The notes under the pieces were generated by a model, which saw nothing but the letters and a program-made list of their open reading frames with translations, was not told where the DNA came from and did no database searches. DNA of 64,000 nt from Microbacterium capsulatum (GTDB lineage Bacteria > Actinomycetota > Actinomycetes > Actinomycetales > Microbacteriaceae): contig NZ_JAVFCB010000004.1 of assembly GCF_030865425.1 (NCBI RefSeq), positions 124,001-188,000 on the forward strand, written 5' to 3'. Position numbers and translations under genes: made by a program. Position 1 is the first letter of the stretch. Every line of letters starts with the position of its first letter. Shown here one piece after another: positions 9,736 to 17,724 of this stretch.

Positions 9736-11153
9736 CCGAGGTGCCGCTGACCACCACCACGACCAAGGGCCTGCACCCGGGCCTCACCCGCCGGCAGATC
9801 TCGATGATGGGCCTGGGCGGCGCGATAGGCGCGGGCCTGTTCGTCGGATCCGGGCAGGCGATCGGTCTCGCCGGTCCCGCCGTGATCGTGTCGTACCTCG
9901 TCGCCGGCACGATCGTCGTGCTGATCATGACCATGCTCGCCGAGATGGTCGCCGCGAATCCCAGCTCGGGCGCGTTCAGCTCCTACGCGCAGAAGGCGAT
10001 GGGCCGCAGCGCGGGCAGCGCCGTCGGCTGGCTGTACTGGATCCAGCTCGTCGTCGTCATCGCCGCGGAGGCGACCGGCGCCGCCGGGATCGTCGCCCAC
10101 CGCTTCCCGGGCCTGCCGGAGGGGGCGTGGGTGCTCGTCTTCGTCGCCGCCCTCACCGTCGTGAACCTGCTCGGGGTGCGCAACTACGGTCGCTTCGAGT
10201 TCTGGTTCGCGGCGATCAAGGTGGCCGCGATCATCCTCTTCCTCGTCGTCGGCGTGCTCGCGATCGTCGGCCTGATCCCCGGCGCCCCCGCCGCGGGCGT
10301 GGGCGCCCTCGTCGCGCACGGCGGCTTCGCGCCCACCGGGATCGCGGGCATCGCGGGTGCCCTGCTCATCGTCGTGTTCGCGTTCGGCGGCACCGAGGTC
10401 GTCGCGATCGCGGCCGCCGAGTCCGACGACCCGTCGCGCAACATCCGCCGGATCGTGCGCGAGGTCATGGTCCGGATCCTGATCTTCTACGTCGGGTCGA
10501 TCTTCGTGATCGTCGCGGTGCTGCCGTGGAACTCCGCCGCGGTGAAGGCCGGGCCGTTCTCGGCGGTGCTGGACACTCTGAGGATCCCGGGCGTGAGCCT
10601 GGTGATGGACCTCATCGTCATCATCGCGCTGCTGTCGGCGATGAACGCGAACATCTACGGCGCCTCGCGGATGGCGTTCTCGCTCGGCGAGCGCGGTCTC
10701 GCCCCGCTCGGGCTGACCCGTACGAGCCCGGCCGGTGTGCCGCAGGTGGCCGTGCTCGCGTCCGTCGCGTTCGGGTTCGTGACCGTGATCCTGAACTGGT
10801 TCTGGCCGGAGCAGGTGCTGCCCGCGCTGCTCAACGTCGTCGGCTCGACACTGCTCGTGATCTGGACCGCGACCGCCGTCTCGCAGCTGATCCTGCGCCG
10901 CCGGGCGGACGCCGCGGGCGTGACGCTGCCGATGCGGATGTGGGCGTTCCCCGGGCTGTCGATCCTGACGCTCGTGCTGCTCGGCGCCGTCATCGTGCTC
11001 GCGATGCTCGACGAGGCCGCCCGCACCCAGCTGCTGCTCACGATCGGCCTCACCGCCGTGCTCGTGATCGGCGCGCGGCTCACCCGTGGCCTGTCCCGCC
11101 CTGGCGTGCTCAAGGACGCCGCGTTCGAGGACGACGTCCTGACGAGGCGATGA
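9732..11153 (+). CDS. APC-family amino acid permease
   Basis: 473-residue cytoplasmic-membrane amino acid transporter of the APC superfamily (AroP/GABA-permease type), with about 12 hydrophobic segments. The diagnostic N-terminal signature GLGGAIGAGLFVGSG lies in the first membrane helix at about residues 27-41, and FAFGGTEVVAIAAAES around residue 220 matches the helix 6 substrate-site region. Translation is coupled: its ATG overlaps the aminotransferase TGA (ATGA at 9732), and its own stop overlaps the start of the lrp-type gene. Substrate likely the amino acid handled by the upstream aminotransferase. Confidence 0.93.
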   Translation: MTEVPLTTTTTKGLHPGLTRRQISMMGLGGAIGAGLFVGSGQAIGLAGPAVIVSYLVAGTIVVLIMTMLAEMVAANPSSGAFSSYAQKAMGRSAGSAVGWLYWIQLVVVIAAEATGAAGIVAHRFPGLPEGAWVLVFVAALTVVNLLGVRNYGRFEFWFAAIKVAAIILFLVVGVLAIVGLIPGAPAAGVGALVAHGGFAPTGIAGIAGALLIVVFAFGGTEVVAIAAAESDDPSRNIRRIVREVMVRILIFYVGSIFVIVAVLPWNSAAVKAGPFSAVLDTLRIPGVSLVMDLIVIIALLSAMNANIYGASRMAFSLGERGLAPLGLTRTSPAGVPQVAVLASVAFGFVTVILNWFWPEQVLPALLNVVGSTLLVIWTATAVSQLILRRRADAAGVTLPMRMWAFPGLSILTLVLLGAVIVLAMLDEAARTQLLLTIGLTAVLVIGARLTRGLSRPGVLKDAAFEDDVLTRR

Positions 11154-11626
11154 TGCGGATCGACGCCCTCGACGCGGCCCTTATCCGGCTGCTCACCGAC
11201 ACGCCGCAGCTGCCCGTGCTGGAATGCGCGCGGCGGCTCGGCGTGGCCCGGGGCACCGTGACGAGCCGGCTCGCCCGGCTGCACGAGCACGGCGTGATCG
11301 AGGGCGTCGTCCCGCGGATCGACCCGCGCGGGCTCGGCTACGCGCTGACCGCGTTCTGCCAGGTCGAGATCGACCAGAAGGTCGGTCACGACCGGGTCGC
11401 GGAGGCGCTGGGCGGCGCGATCCCGGAGATCGTGGACATGTACACCGTGACCGGGGCGAGCGACATGCAGCTGCGCCTGGTCGCGCACGACGCCGACCAG
11501 CTGCAGAGCGTGCTGGATCGGATCGCGCTCGTTCCGGGCGTGGCCCGCACGGCGAGTGCGATCGCGCTGCGCACGCACTTCTCCGGCCGCGTCCTGCCGC
11601 TCGTCGAGCACGCCGCCGGATCCTGA
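11150..11626 (+). CDS. Lrp/AsnC-family transcriptional regulator
   Basis: 158-residue Lrp/AsnC regulator: an N-terminal winged HTH (residues about 3-60, including ARRLGVARGTVTSRLARLHEHGVI-like spacing) followed by the ligand-binding RAM/ferredoxin-like domain with VTGASDMQLRL near residue 102. The ATG at 11150 overlaps the permease stop in an ATGA; a second ATG follows at once. As the last gene of the operon it probably senses the transported amino acid and controls the operon. A 13-bp direct repeat GGATCCTGATCCG (11618 and 11652) lies at its 3' end and in the space before the convergent corA. Confidence 0.92.
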   Translation: MMRIDALDAALIRLLTDTPQLPVLECARRLGVARGTVTSRLARLHEHGVIEGVVPRIDPRGLGYALTAFCQVEIDQKVGHDRVAEALGGAIPEIVDMYTVTGASDMQLRLVAHDADQLQSVLDRIALVPGVARTASAIALRTHFSGRVLPLVEHAAGS

Positions 11627-11666
11627 TCCGCGACGGATCCTGCTCCAGAGGGGATCCTGATCCGGG

Positions 11667-12629
11667 CTACTCGTCGTTGCCGGTCCAGCCCTTGTGGTGG
11701 AACCACCACCACATGATCCCGCCCGAGACGGCCATCGATCCGATCCCGAGCAGGAAGAACGACCACGGGCCGGTGAGCACGTGCGCGATCGACCAGTCGA
11801 AGTTCATCCCGAAGAACCCCGTGAGGAAGCTCAACGGCAGGAAGATCGAGGCGATGATCGCGAGCTGCTTCGACGTCTCGCCCTGACGGTTCGCGATCAT
11901 CGACACGTACAGGTCGGTGCACCCCGAGACCATGTCGTGGTAGCCGTCGATCTCGTCGGAGATCCGGATCAGGTGGTCGTAGATGTCCCGGAAGTAGTCG
12001 TGGCTGTCGCTCTCCAGCCCCGCCAGATCCGTGATCTCCTCGGCCTGCCGGGCGAACAGGTCGCGCATCGGCACGACGGCGCGGCGCAGCTTGAGCAGCA
12101 GCCGCTTCAGCCGGAACGTCTCCTGCAGCTCGCGCCGGCCGGCCCCGGAGATGATCGCGTCCTCGAGCTCGTTGATCTCCTCATCGAGGTCGCTGAGGAT
12201 CGGGAAGAAGCTGTCCACGACCACGTCGATGATCTTGTAGACGTAGTAGCGCTCGGTCTTCGGGGCCGTCGAGCGCTCGAGCAGCGTCTTCACATGCTGC
12301 AGGTCGGTGAACCGCGCGCCGTGCACGGTGACGATGAACTCGCCGCTGAGGTGGCAGTGCACCTCTTCGAGGGGGTGGTCGTTCTCGTCCTCCGGCACCG
12401 ACTCGACCCCGCCTTGGAGCACGAGCAGCGCGGTCTCGCCGTACGTGTCGAGCTTGGCGCGCTGGCCGAACTTCGTGGTGTCCTCGATCGCGAGCGGATG
12501 CAGGCCGAGAAGCGTGCCGAGGTGCTGCACGTCGTCCGCGCCGGGATCCGTCAGATCGAGCCAGAAGAACTCGTTCTGCGCGCGCAGCTGCGAGATCGCG
12601 GCCTCGTCGATGGTGTCCAGGATGCGCAT
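11667..12629 (-). CDS. corA: CorA-family magnesium/cobalt transporter
   Basis: 320-residue CorA-type divalent cation channel. A large cytosolic N-terminal domain with a long helix is followed by two C-terminal membrane helices (about residues 257-277 and 288-308). The selectivity motif Gly-Met-Asn is at 274-276 in FLTGFFGMNFDW. GGAGAAG precedes the ATG by 5-11 bases. The gene starts 10 bases after the pmt stop codon and is probably co-transcribed with it. It converges with the lrp-type gene across 40 bp. Confidence 0.95.
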   Translation of the reverse strand: MRILDTIDEAAISQLRAQNEFFWLDLTDPGADDVQHLGTLLGLHPLAIEDTTKFGQRAKLDTYGETALLVLQGGVESVPEDENDHPLEEVHCHLSGEFIVTVHGARFTDLQHVKTLLERSTAPKTERYYVYKIIDVVVDSFFPILSDLDEEINELEDAIISGAGRRELQETFRLKRLLLKLRRAVVPMRDLFARQAEEITDLAGLESDSHDYFRDIYDHLIRISDEIDGYHDMVSGCTDLYVSMIANRQGETSKQLAIIASIFLPLSFLTGFFGMNFDWSIAHVLTGPWSFFLLGIGSMAVSGGIMWWWFHHKGWTGNDE

Positions 12630-12639
12630 GTCTTCTCCG

Positions 12640-14214
12640 TCAGATCCAGCTCGGCGACCAGTTGTGCAGGTTCCAGAACCACCACGGCACCGGAAGCCCG
12701 ATCCACAGCGGCAGGTAGAACGCCGAGACGAGCACGATCATCACGACGATGACGACCACGGTGCGCTGGCCCGACTGCCGGCGGGTGCGGGCGTCGGCCG
12801 GCCGCCCGGCGATGTCGCGCAGCGCGAGAACGAGCGCGAGGATCAGGAACGGCGCCATCACGACCGTGTAGAACTGGAAGATCGTCCGCTCCGGGAACGC
12901 CAGCCACGGCAGGTAGGCGCCCGCGAGGCCGACCAGCGGGATCGCGTAACTCCATGGCATCGGACTGCGCCGCGCCAGGCCGCGCACGAACCGCACCAGC
13001 AGGTAGACCGCGGCGGCCACGCCCAGGTACCAGATCAGCGGGTTCGGGATCGAGGTGATCTCGCCGATGCAGCCGGTGGTGCCGAAGCACGGCTGATTCT
13101 GCCCGCCGACCCACATCGAGGTCGGTCGCACCAGGAACGGCCACTGCCACGCCGGGCTCGCGTAGGGGTGCGACGCGGTCAGCCCGACGTGGAACGCGAG
13201 GATGTCCTGGTGGTAGTGGAGCCACGAGGCGAGCGCGTTCCCGTCGACGGAGCGGCGGTCGTAGCCGCCGGCCGTGACGAACCAGCCCGTCCAGGAGGCG
13301 ACGTAGACGACCGCGGCCACGGGAACCAGCAACAGGAAGGTCACCGGCCCCTGGCGGAACGCCGCATCGCTCGGCCACAGCGCCACCCCGGCCCGGCGCC
13401 GGGCGAGCGCGTCCGTCACGACGAGGTACAGGCCGGCGGCGGCCAGCAGGTAGGCGCCCGACCATTTCACCGAGCTCGCCGCGCCCAGGGCGGCCCCGGC
13501 GGCGAGGACCCACGGGCGCCGCCACAGCACGCGCCCCCACAGCGTCGGCGCATCGCCGCGCGCGTGGAACGCCGGATCCTCGAGCGCCGGCATCGAGCGC
13601 TTCCGATCCAGGACCAGGAACAGGACGCCGAGCAGCACGAAGAGGGTGAGGATCCCGTCCAGCAGCCCGACCCGGGACAGCACGATCCCGAGCCCGTCGA
13701 CGGCCATGAACAGCCCCGCGATCGTGGCGACGGCGATCGATCCGCTCAGCTGCTTCGCGATGACGTAGACGACGAGCACGCTCAGCGTGCCGACGAGCGC
13801 GGTCACGATCCGCCAGCCGAAGCTGGACCCGGGGCCGAAGAGGACGATCCCGAGCCCGATCAGCCATTTGCCCAGCGGCGGGTGCACCACGAACGCGGCC
13901 GCCGTCTCCAGCGCGCTCGTGTCGCCCTTCGCGAACAGGTCGTTGGCGTTGCTGCGCCACGCGCCCTCGTACCCCTGCGCCCACAGCGACCAGGCGTCCT
14001 TGACGTAGTACGTCTCGTCGAACACGAGCGTGTGCGGGTGCCCGACCCCGACGATCCGCAGCAGTGCCGCGAGCAGGGTGACCAGCGTCGGAGCGAGCCA
14101 GCAGAGGATCCGCCGGCGACCCGGATCGAGCTCCCACCAGTCGCGGATGCGCTCCCACGCGGTCGGGCGATGCTCGAGCACGACATCCATGTCGGGCAGC
14201 AGGGGGGCGGTCAC
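12640..14214 (-). CDS. pmt: Dolichyl-phosphate-mannose--protein mannosyltransferase
   Basis: 524-residue polytopic membrane glycosyltransferase of the PMT (GT39) family, which transfers mannose from polyprenyl-phosphate-mannose to Ser/Thr of secreted proteins at the outer face of the membrane. The catalytic acidic pair Asp66-Glu67 is in LVFDETYYVKDAW, in the first extracellular loop. HPPLGKWLI and the C-terminal Trp-rich end are typical of actinobacterial Pmt. Start GTG 14214, 7 bases after a TAGGCT box (leaderless). Divergent from rsmI, an arrangement conserved in many actinobacteria. The giant protein at 34825 onward has long Thr/Ser/Pro regions of the kind Pmt modifies; that link is inference. 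Confidence 0.95.
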   Translation of the reverse strand: MTAPLLPDMDVVLEHRPTAWERIRDWWELDPGRRRILCWLAPTLVTLLAALLRIVGVGHPHTLVFDETYYVKDAWSLWAQGYEGAWRSNANDLFAKGDTSALETAAAFVVHPPLGKWLIGLGIVLFGPGSSFGWRIVTALVGTLSVLVVYVIAKQLSGSIAVATIAGLFMAVDGLGIVLSRVGLLDGILTLFVLLGVLFLVLDRKRSMPALEDPAFHARGDAPTLWGRVLWRRPWVLAAGAALGAASSVKWSGAYLLAAAGLYLVVTDALARRRAGVALWPSDAAFRQGPVTFLLLVPVAAVVYVASWTGWFVTAGGYDRRSVDGNALASWLHYHQDILAFHVGLTASHPYASPAWQWPFLVRPTSMWVGGQNQPCFGTTGCIGEITSIPNPLIWYLGVAAAVYLLVRFVRGLARRSPMPWSYAIPLVGLAGAYLPWLAFPERTIFQFYTVVMAPFLILALVLALRDIAGRPADARTRRQSGQRTVVVIVVMIVLVSAFYLPLWIGLPVPWWFWNLHNWSPSWI

Positions 14215-14221
14215 GGCAACC

Positions 14222-14231
14222 AGCCTATGCT
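14222..14231. promoter_or_regulatory. Overlapping divergent -10 boxes of pmt and rsmI
   Basis: The ten bases AGCCTATGCT contain TAGGCT on the minus strand (14227 to 14222) and TATGCT on the plus strand (14226 to 14231), sharing two base pairs. Each box lies 6-7 bases from a GTG start (14214 minus, 14238 plus). Both transcripts should therefore be leaderless, and the two promoters cannot be occupied at the same time. Confidence 0.6.
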
Positions 14232-14237
14232 GGGCGG

Positions 14238-15053
14238 GTGATCATCCTCGCGGCAACTCCCATCGGCAATCTGGGGGACGCCTCCCGGCGTCTCGTCGAG
14301 GTGCTGGAGAACGCCCGGATCGTCGCCGCGGAGGACACCCGCACCACGCAGCGGCTGCTGCAGGCCCTCGCGATCGCGAACCGGCCGCGGCTCATCCCGC
14401 TGCACGACCACAACGAGAAGGCGAAGGCGGCGGAGCTCGCCGAGCTCGCCGAGACCGAGGACATCGTCGTGCTCAGCGACGCCGGCATGCCGACCGTGAG
14501 CGATCCCGGATACGGCCTGGTCGCAGCCGCCGCCGCGCGCGGCGTCACGGTGACCGCGATCCCCGGACCGAGCGCGGTCGTCACCGCGCTGGCCGTCTCG
14601 GGCCTGCCCACCGACCGGTTCACGTTCGAGGGCTTCCTGCCGCGCAAAACGGGGGAGCGCCGCTCCGCCCTCGCCGCGCTCGCCGCCGAGCCGCGGACGA
14701 TGGTGTTCTTCGAATCGCCGTCGCGTCTCGCCGCGACACTCGACGACATGGCCGGGGCGTTCGGCCCGGACCGGCCGGCCGCGGTCTGCCGCGAGCTCAC
14801 CAAGCTCTACGAGGAGGTGCGCCGCGGCGGCGTCGCCGCGCTCGCGGAGTGGGCGGCCGGGGGCGTGAAGGGCGAGATCGTCGTGGTCGTGACCGGCGCG
14901 GCTCCGCGCGAGGTCTCCCCGGAGGACGCGCTGGCACAGGTGCAGGCCCTCGTCGCCTCGGGGGTGCGCCTCAAGGACGCCTGCGCCGAGGTCGCCGCCG
15001 CCACCGGCCTCGGCTCCCGCGACCTGTACCAGGCGGCGCTCGCCGCGCGCTGA
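14238..15053 (+). CDS. rsmI: 16S rRNA 2'-O-ribose C1402 methyltransferase RsmI
   Basis: 271-residue tetrapyrrole-methylase-fold enzyme that methylates the ribose of C1402 in 16S rRNA with S-adenosylmethionine. Characteristic segments are ATPIGNLGD at residues 5-13, AAEDTRTT near 30-37, the SDAGMPTVSDPG loop and the IPGPSAVVTALAVSGLPTD region. Length is normal for the family. GTG 14238 is placed by the TATGCT box 6 bases upstream. In related genomes it lies directly beside metG; here a methyltransferase gene with palindromes intervenes. Confidence 0.95.
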   Translation: MIILAATPIGNLGDASRRLVEVLENARIVAAEDTRTTQRLLQALAIANRPRLIPLHDHNEKAKAAELAELAETEDIVVLSDAGMPTVSDPGYGLVAAAAARGVTVTAIPGPSAVVTALAVSGLPTDRFTFEGFLPRKTGERRSALAALAAEPRTMVFFESPSRLAATLDDMAGAFGPDRPAAVCRELTKLYEEVRRGGVAALAEWAAGGVKGEIVVVVTGAAPREVSPEDALAQVQALVASGVRLKDACAEVAAATGLGSRDLYQAALAAR

Positions 15054-15114
15054 GCTCGGAACGCCCGGGAACGGCACCCCGACCCGGCACCCCGACCGGG
15101 CTGTGCACCCCGCA

Positions 15115-15177
15115 CGGAGATGTGCGCTTCGCTCGGACGACATCCCGGATCCGATCCGAAGATCACGCACTTCTCCG
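15115..15177. repeat. 63-bp palindromic element, copy 1
   Basis: An inverted repeat with arms CGGAGATGTGCG and CGCACTTCTCCG and an inner CGGAC / ATCCG pair. A same-length copy in the same orientation lies at 15884-15946, on the other side of the methyltransferase gene. Confidence 0.75.
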
Positions 15178-15239
15178 AGGTTGTGCGTGTCGCCGCGGTT
15201 CTGCGCGTGCAGCGGCATCCTGGAGCCGAGGATCGAGGA

Positions 15240-15854
15240 ATGCGTGACGAACAGGTGGCGGAGGCCTATGACGCGCGGGCGGCGGAGTACATCGCGCTGA
15301 TCGGCAGCATCGAGCAGATGGAGCGCGCCGACGTCGATCGCATCGAGCGCTGGCGCGACGAGACGCCCGGGGTGCTGCTCGACGCGGGCTGCGGCCCGGG
15401 GCAGTGGACCGCCGTCCTCTCCGAGGGCGGACGGGACGTCATCGGCGTCGATCTCTCCACCGAGTTCCTCGCTGCCGCCCGCGAACGCCACCCCGGAGTC
15501 CGGTTCGAGGCGGCGTCGATGCGCGAGCTGCCGTTCCCCGATGGATCGTTCGGCGGGATCCTCGCCTGGTACTCGCTCATCCATCTGCCGCCGGCGGACC
15601 TGCCCGCTGTGCTCGCCGAGCTGTCACGGGTGACGGCGGCTGGCGGCCGGATCCTGATCGGCTTCTTCGACGGCACGCCGGGGGAGGAGTTCGCGCACGC
15701 GGTCGCACCCGCGTACTTCTGGTCGGCCGAGGCGCTCGGCGCGCTTCTCGACGACGCGGGATTCACGGCGACGCACGCGGAGCGGCGAGAGCGCGAGCCC
15801 GGCCCCGTCGGCAGTGTCCGCCCGCACGGCGCGCTGATCGCGACCCGGCGCTGA
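15240..15854 (+). CDS. Class I SAM-dependent methyltransferase
   Basis: 204-residue Methyltransf_11/25-type enzyme. Motif I LLDAGCGPGQWTAVL is at about residues 46-60, followed by GVDLS (motif II) and LAWYSLIHL (post-motif III, near 108-116). The substrate is not predictable; the sequence resembles small-molecule or unknown-substrate methyltransferases, not RNA enzymes. ATG 15240 is chosen because GAGGA lies just upstream and the fold starts there; the frame is open further upstream, but that part would be translated from the palindrome. It is bracketed by two copies of a 63-bp palindrome and sits between rsmI and metG, suggesting an inserted cassette. Confidence 0.85.
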   Translation: MRDEQVAEAYDARAAEYIALIGSIEQMERADVDRIERWRDETPGVLLDAGCGPGQWTAVLSEGGRDVIGVDLSTEFLAAARERHPGVRFEAASMRELPFPDGSFGGILAWYSLIHLPPADLPAVLAELSRVTAAGGRILIGFFDGTPGEEFAHAVAPAYFWSAEALGALLDDAGFTATHAERREREPGPVGSVRPHGALIATRR

Positions 15855-15883
15855 CGTCCGGCCCGCGCGCCCGACCGTTCGCA

Positions 15884-15946
15884 CGGAGATGTACGCCCTC
15901 GTCGGACCCCTCCGGCGGATCGGTCCGAAGAACGCGCACATCTCCG
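15884..15946. repeat. 63-bp palindromic element, copy 2
   Basis: Arms CGGAGATGTACG (15884-15895) and CGCACATCTCCG (15935-15946). It is the second copy of the element at 15115-15177, with the same length and orientation and differences in the loop. It lies 29 bases after the methyltransferase stop and may act as a terminator. Confidence 0.75.
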
Positions 15947-15950
15947 AGGC

Positions 15951-16070
15951 AGGCGCACGGGGATCGACCGGGTCGCGCGCACGGGGATCGACCGGGCCGC
16001 GCGTCCGGGGATCGACCGGGGCGCGCGTCCGGGGATCGACCGGGCCGCGCGCACGGGGATCGGCCAGGGC
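15951..16070. repeat. 24-bp tandem repeat, about five units
   Basis: Consecutive 24-bp units of the form GCGCG(C/T)(A/C)CGGGGATCGACCGGG, nearly identical, between the second palindrome and the metG promoter. No coding role is seen on the plus strand. Such a perfect short-period repeat is likely variable in copy number between strains. Confidence 0.85.
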
Positions 16071-16123
16071 GCAGGCGGATCGGCGGCGCCGTCACGGCGC
16101 GCGGCCCGCACCTCGCGTCCGCC

Positions 16124-16129
16124 TAGAAT
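16124..16129 (+). promoter_or_regulatory. -10 box of metG, leaderless type
   Basis: TAGAAT, close to the TATAAT consensus, 7 bases before the metG ATG with no Shine-Dalgarno sequence between. Confidence 0.55.
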
Positions 16130-16136
16130 CGAACGC

Positions 16137-17714
16137 ATGCCCGCAGGCGAGTCCTTCTACATCACCACGCCGATCTACTACCCGTCGGACGTGCCCCACA
16201 TCGGGCACGGCTACACCAGCGTCGCCGTCGACACGCTCGCGCGCTGGCACCGCCAGGCCGGCGACGACACCTGGATGCTCACCGGCACCGACGAGCACGG
16301 CCAGAAGATGCTGCGGGCCGCGGCCGCGAACGGCGTCACCCCGCAGGAATGGGTGGACAAGCTCGTCAGCGAGAGCTGGTTCCCGCTGCTGAACACGCTC
16401 GACGTCGCGAACGACGACTTCATCCGCACCACGCAGGAGCGGCACGAGACCAACGTGCAGGTCTTCTTCCAGCGTCTGTACGACGCCGGCTACATCTACG
16501 CGGGCGAGTACGAGGCGCTGTACTGCGTCGGCTGCGAGGAGTTCAAGCCGGAGTCCGAGATCGTCGACGGCACCGGGCCCTTCGAGGGGCTCAAGGTCTG
16601 CGCGATCCACTCCAAGCCGCTCGAGCTGCTGCAGGAGAAGAACTACTTCTTCAAGCTCAGCGAGTTCCAGGACCGCCTGCTCGAGCTGTACAAGACCGAG
16701 CACGACTTCGTGCGCCCGGATTCGGCGCGCAACGAGGTCGTCTCGTTCGTGTCGCAGGGCCTGAAGGACCTCTCCATCTCGCGTTCCACGTTCGACTGGG
16801 GCATCCCGCTGCCGTGGGACACCTCGCACGTCATCTACGTCTGGGTGGATGCCCTGCTCAACTACGTCACGGCCGTCGGCTACGGCGCGGACGAGGACCG
16901 CTTCGGCCAGCGCTGGCCGGGCTACCACGTCGTCGGCAAGGACATCCTCCGCTTCCACGCGGTGATCTGGCCGGCGATGCTGATGGCTGCGGGCATCGAG
17001 GTGCCCAAGGGCGTGTTCGCGCACGGCTGGCTGCTCGTCGGCGGCGAGAAGATGTCGAAGTCGAAGCTCACCGGCATCGCCCCGACCGAGATCACCGACG
17101 TCTTCGGATCCGACGCTTACCGCTTCTACTTCCTCTCCGCGATCGCCTTCGGGCAGGACGGATCCTTCTCCTGGGAAGACCTGTCCGCGCGCTACCAGGC
17201 CGAGCTGGCGAACGGCTTCGGCAACCTCGCCTCGCGCACGATCGCGATGATCGAGCGCTACTTCGGCGGGGTCGTGCCGGCCGCGAGCGACTACACGGAG
17301 CAGGATCTGCACGTGCAGCAGCTCGTCGCGAAGGCTGCGACGGACGCGGACGCGGCGGTCGAGCGGTTCCGGATCGACGAGGCGATCGCCGACGTGTGGA
17401 AGATCGTCGACGCGCTGAACCACTACATCACCGAGAACGAGCCGTGGTCGCTGGCCAAGGACGAGGAGCAGAAGGATCGCCTCGGCACCGTGCTCTACAC
17501 CTGCGCCGAGGGTCTGCGCGCGCTCGCCGTGCTGCTCTCCCCGGTGATGCCGCAGGCGACTGCGAAGCTCTGGGGCGCCCTGGGTGCCGGCGGCGGGCTC
17601 GGCGCGCTCGACGCGCAGCCGATCCGCGAGGCCGGCCGCTGGGGGCAGCTGCCCGCCGGCACGCAGGTGCAGGTGCTCTCGCCGCTGTTCCCGCGCATCG
17701 AGGCCACGGCCTGA
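16137..17714 (+). CDS. metG: Methionine--tRNA ligase
   Basis: 525-residue class Ia aminoacyl-tRNA synthetase charging tRNA-Met. The HIGH motif is at residues 21-24 (DVPHIGHG) and KMSKS at 305-309. The Rossmann domain is followed by the helical anticodon-binding domain; the C-terminal tRNA-binding (Trbp111-like) domain of longer MetRS is absent, as in many actinobacteria. A CVGC pair remains in the connective peptide. The downstream tatD starts 11 bases after the stop, so the two are probably one transcript. Confidence 0.97.
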   Translation: MPAGESFYITTPIYYPSDVPHIGHGYTSVAVDTLARWHRQAGDDTWMLTGTDEHGQKMLRAAAANGVTPQEWVDKLVSESWFPLLNTLDVANDDFIRTTQERHETNVQVFFQRLYDAGYIYAGEYEALYCVGCEEFKPESEIVDGTGPFEGLKVCAIHSKPLELLQEKNYFFKLSEFQDRLLELYKTEHDFVRPDSARNEVVSFVSQGLKDLSISRSTFDWGIPLPWDTSHVIYVWVDALLNYVTAVGYGADEDRFGQRWPGYHVVGKDILRFHAVIWPAMLMAAGIEVPKGVFAHGWLLVGGEKMSKSKLTGIAPTEITDVFGSDAYRFYFLSAIAFGQDGSFSWEDLSARYQAELANGFGNLASRTIAMIERYFGGVVPAASDYTEQDLHVQQLVAKAATDADAAVERFRIDEAIADVWKIVDALNHYITENEPWSLAKDEEQKDRLGTVLYTCAEGLRALAVLLSPVMPQATAKLWGALGAGGGLGALDAQPIREAGRWGQLPAGTQVQVLSPLFPRIEATA

Positions 17715-17724
17715 GCCGACCGCG

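Noticed and set aside
11618..11664. Attachment-site-like direct repeat GGATCCTGATCCG
   Set aside because: Only 13 bp, 34 bp apart, made of the GGATCC word that is abundant everywhere here, and no integrase is present.
15951..16070. CRISPR array
   Set aside because: The units are directly contiguous, without spacers, and no cas genes are near.
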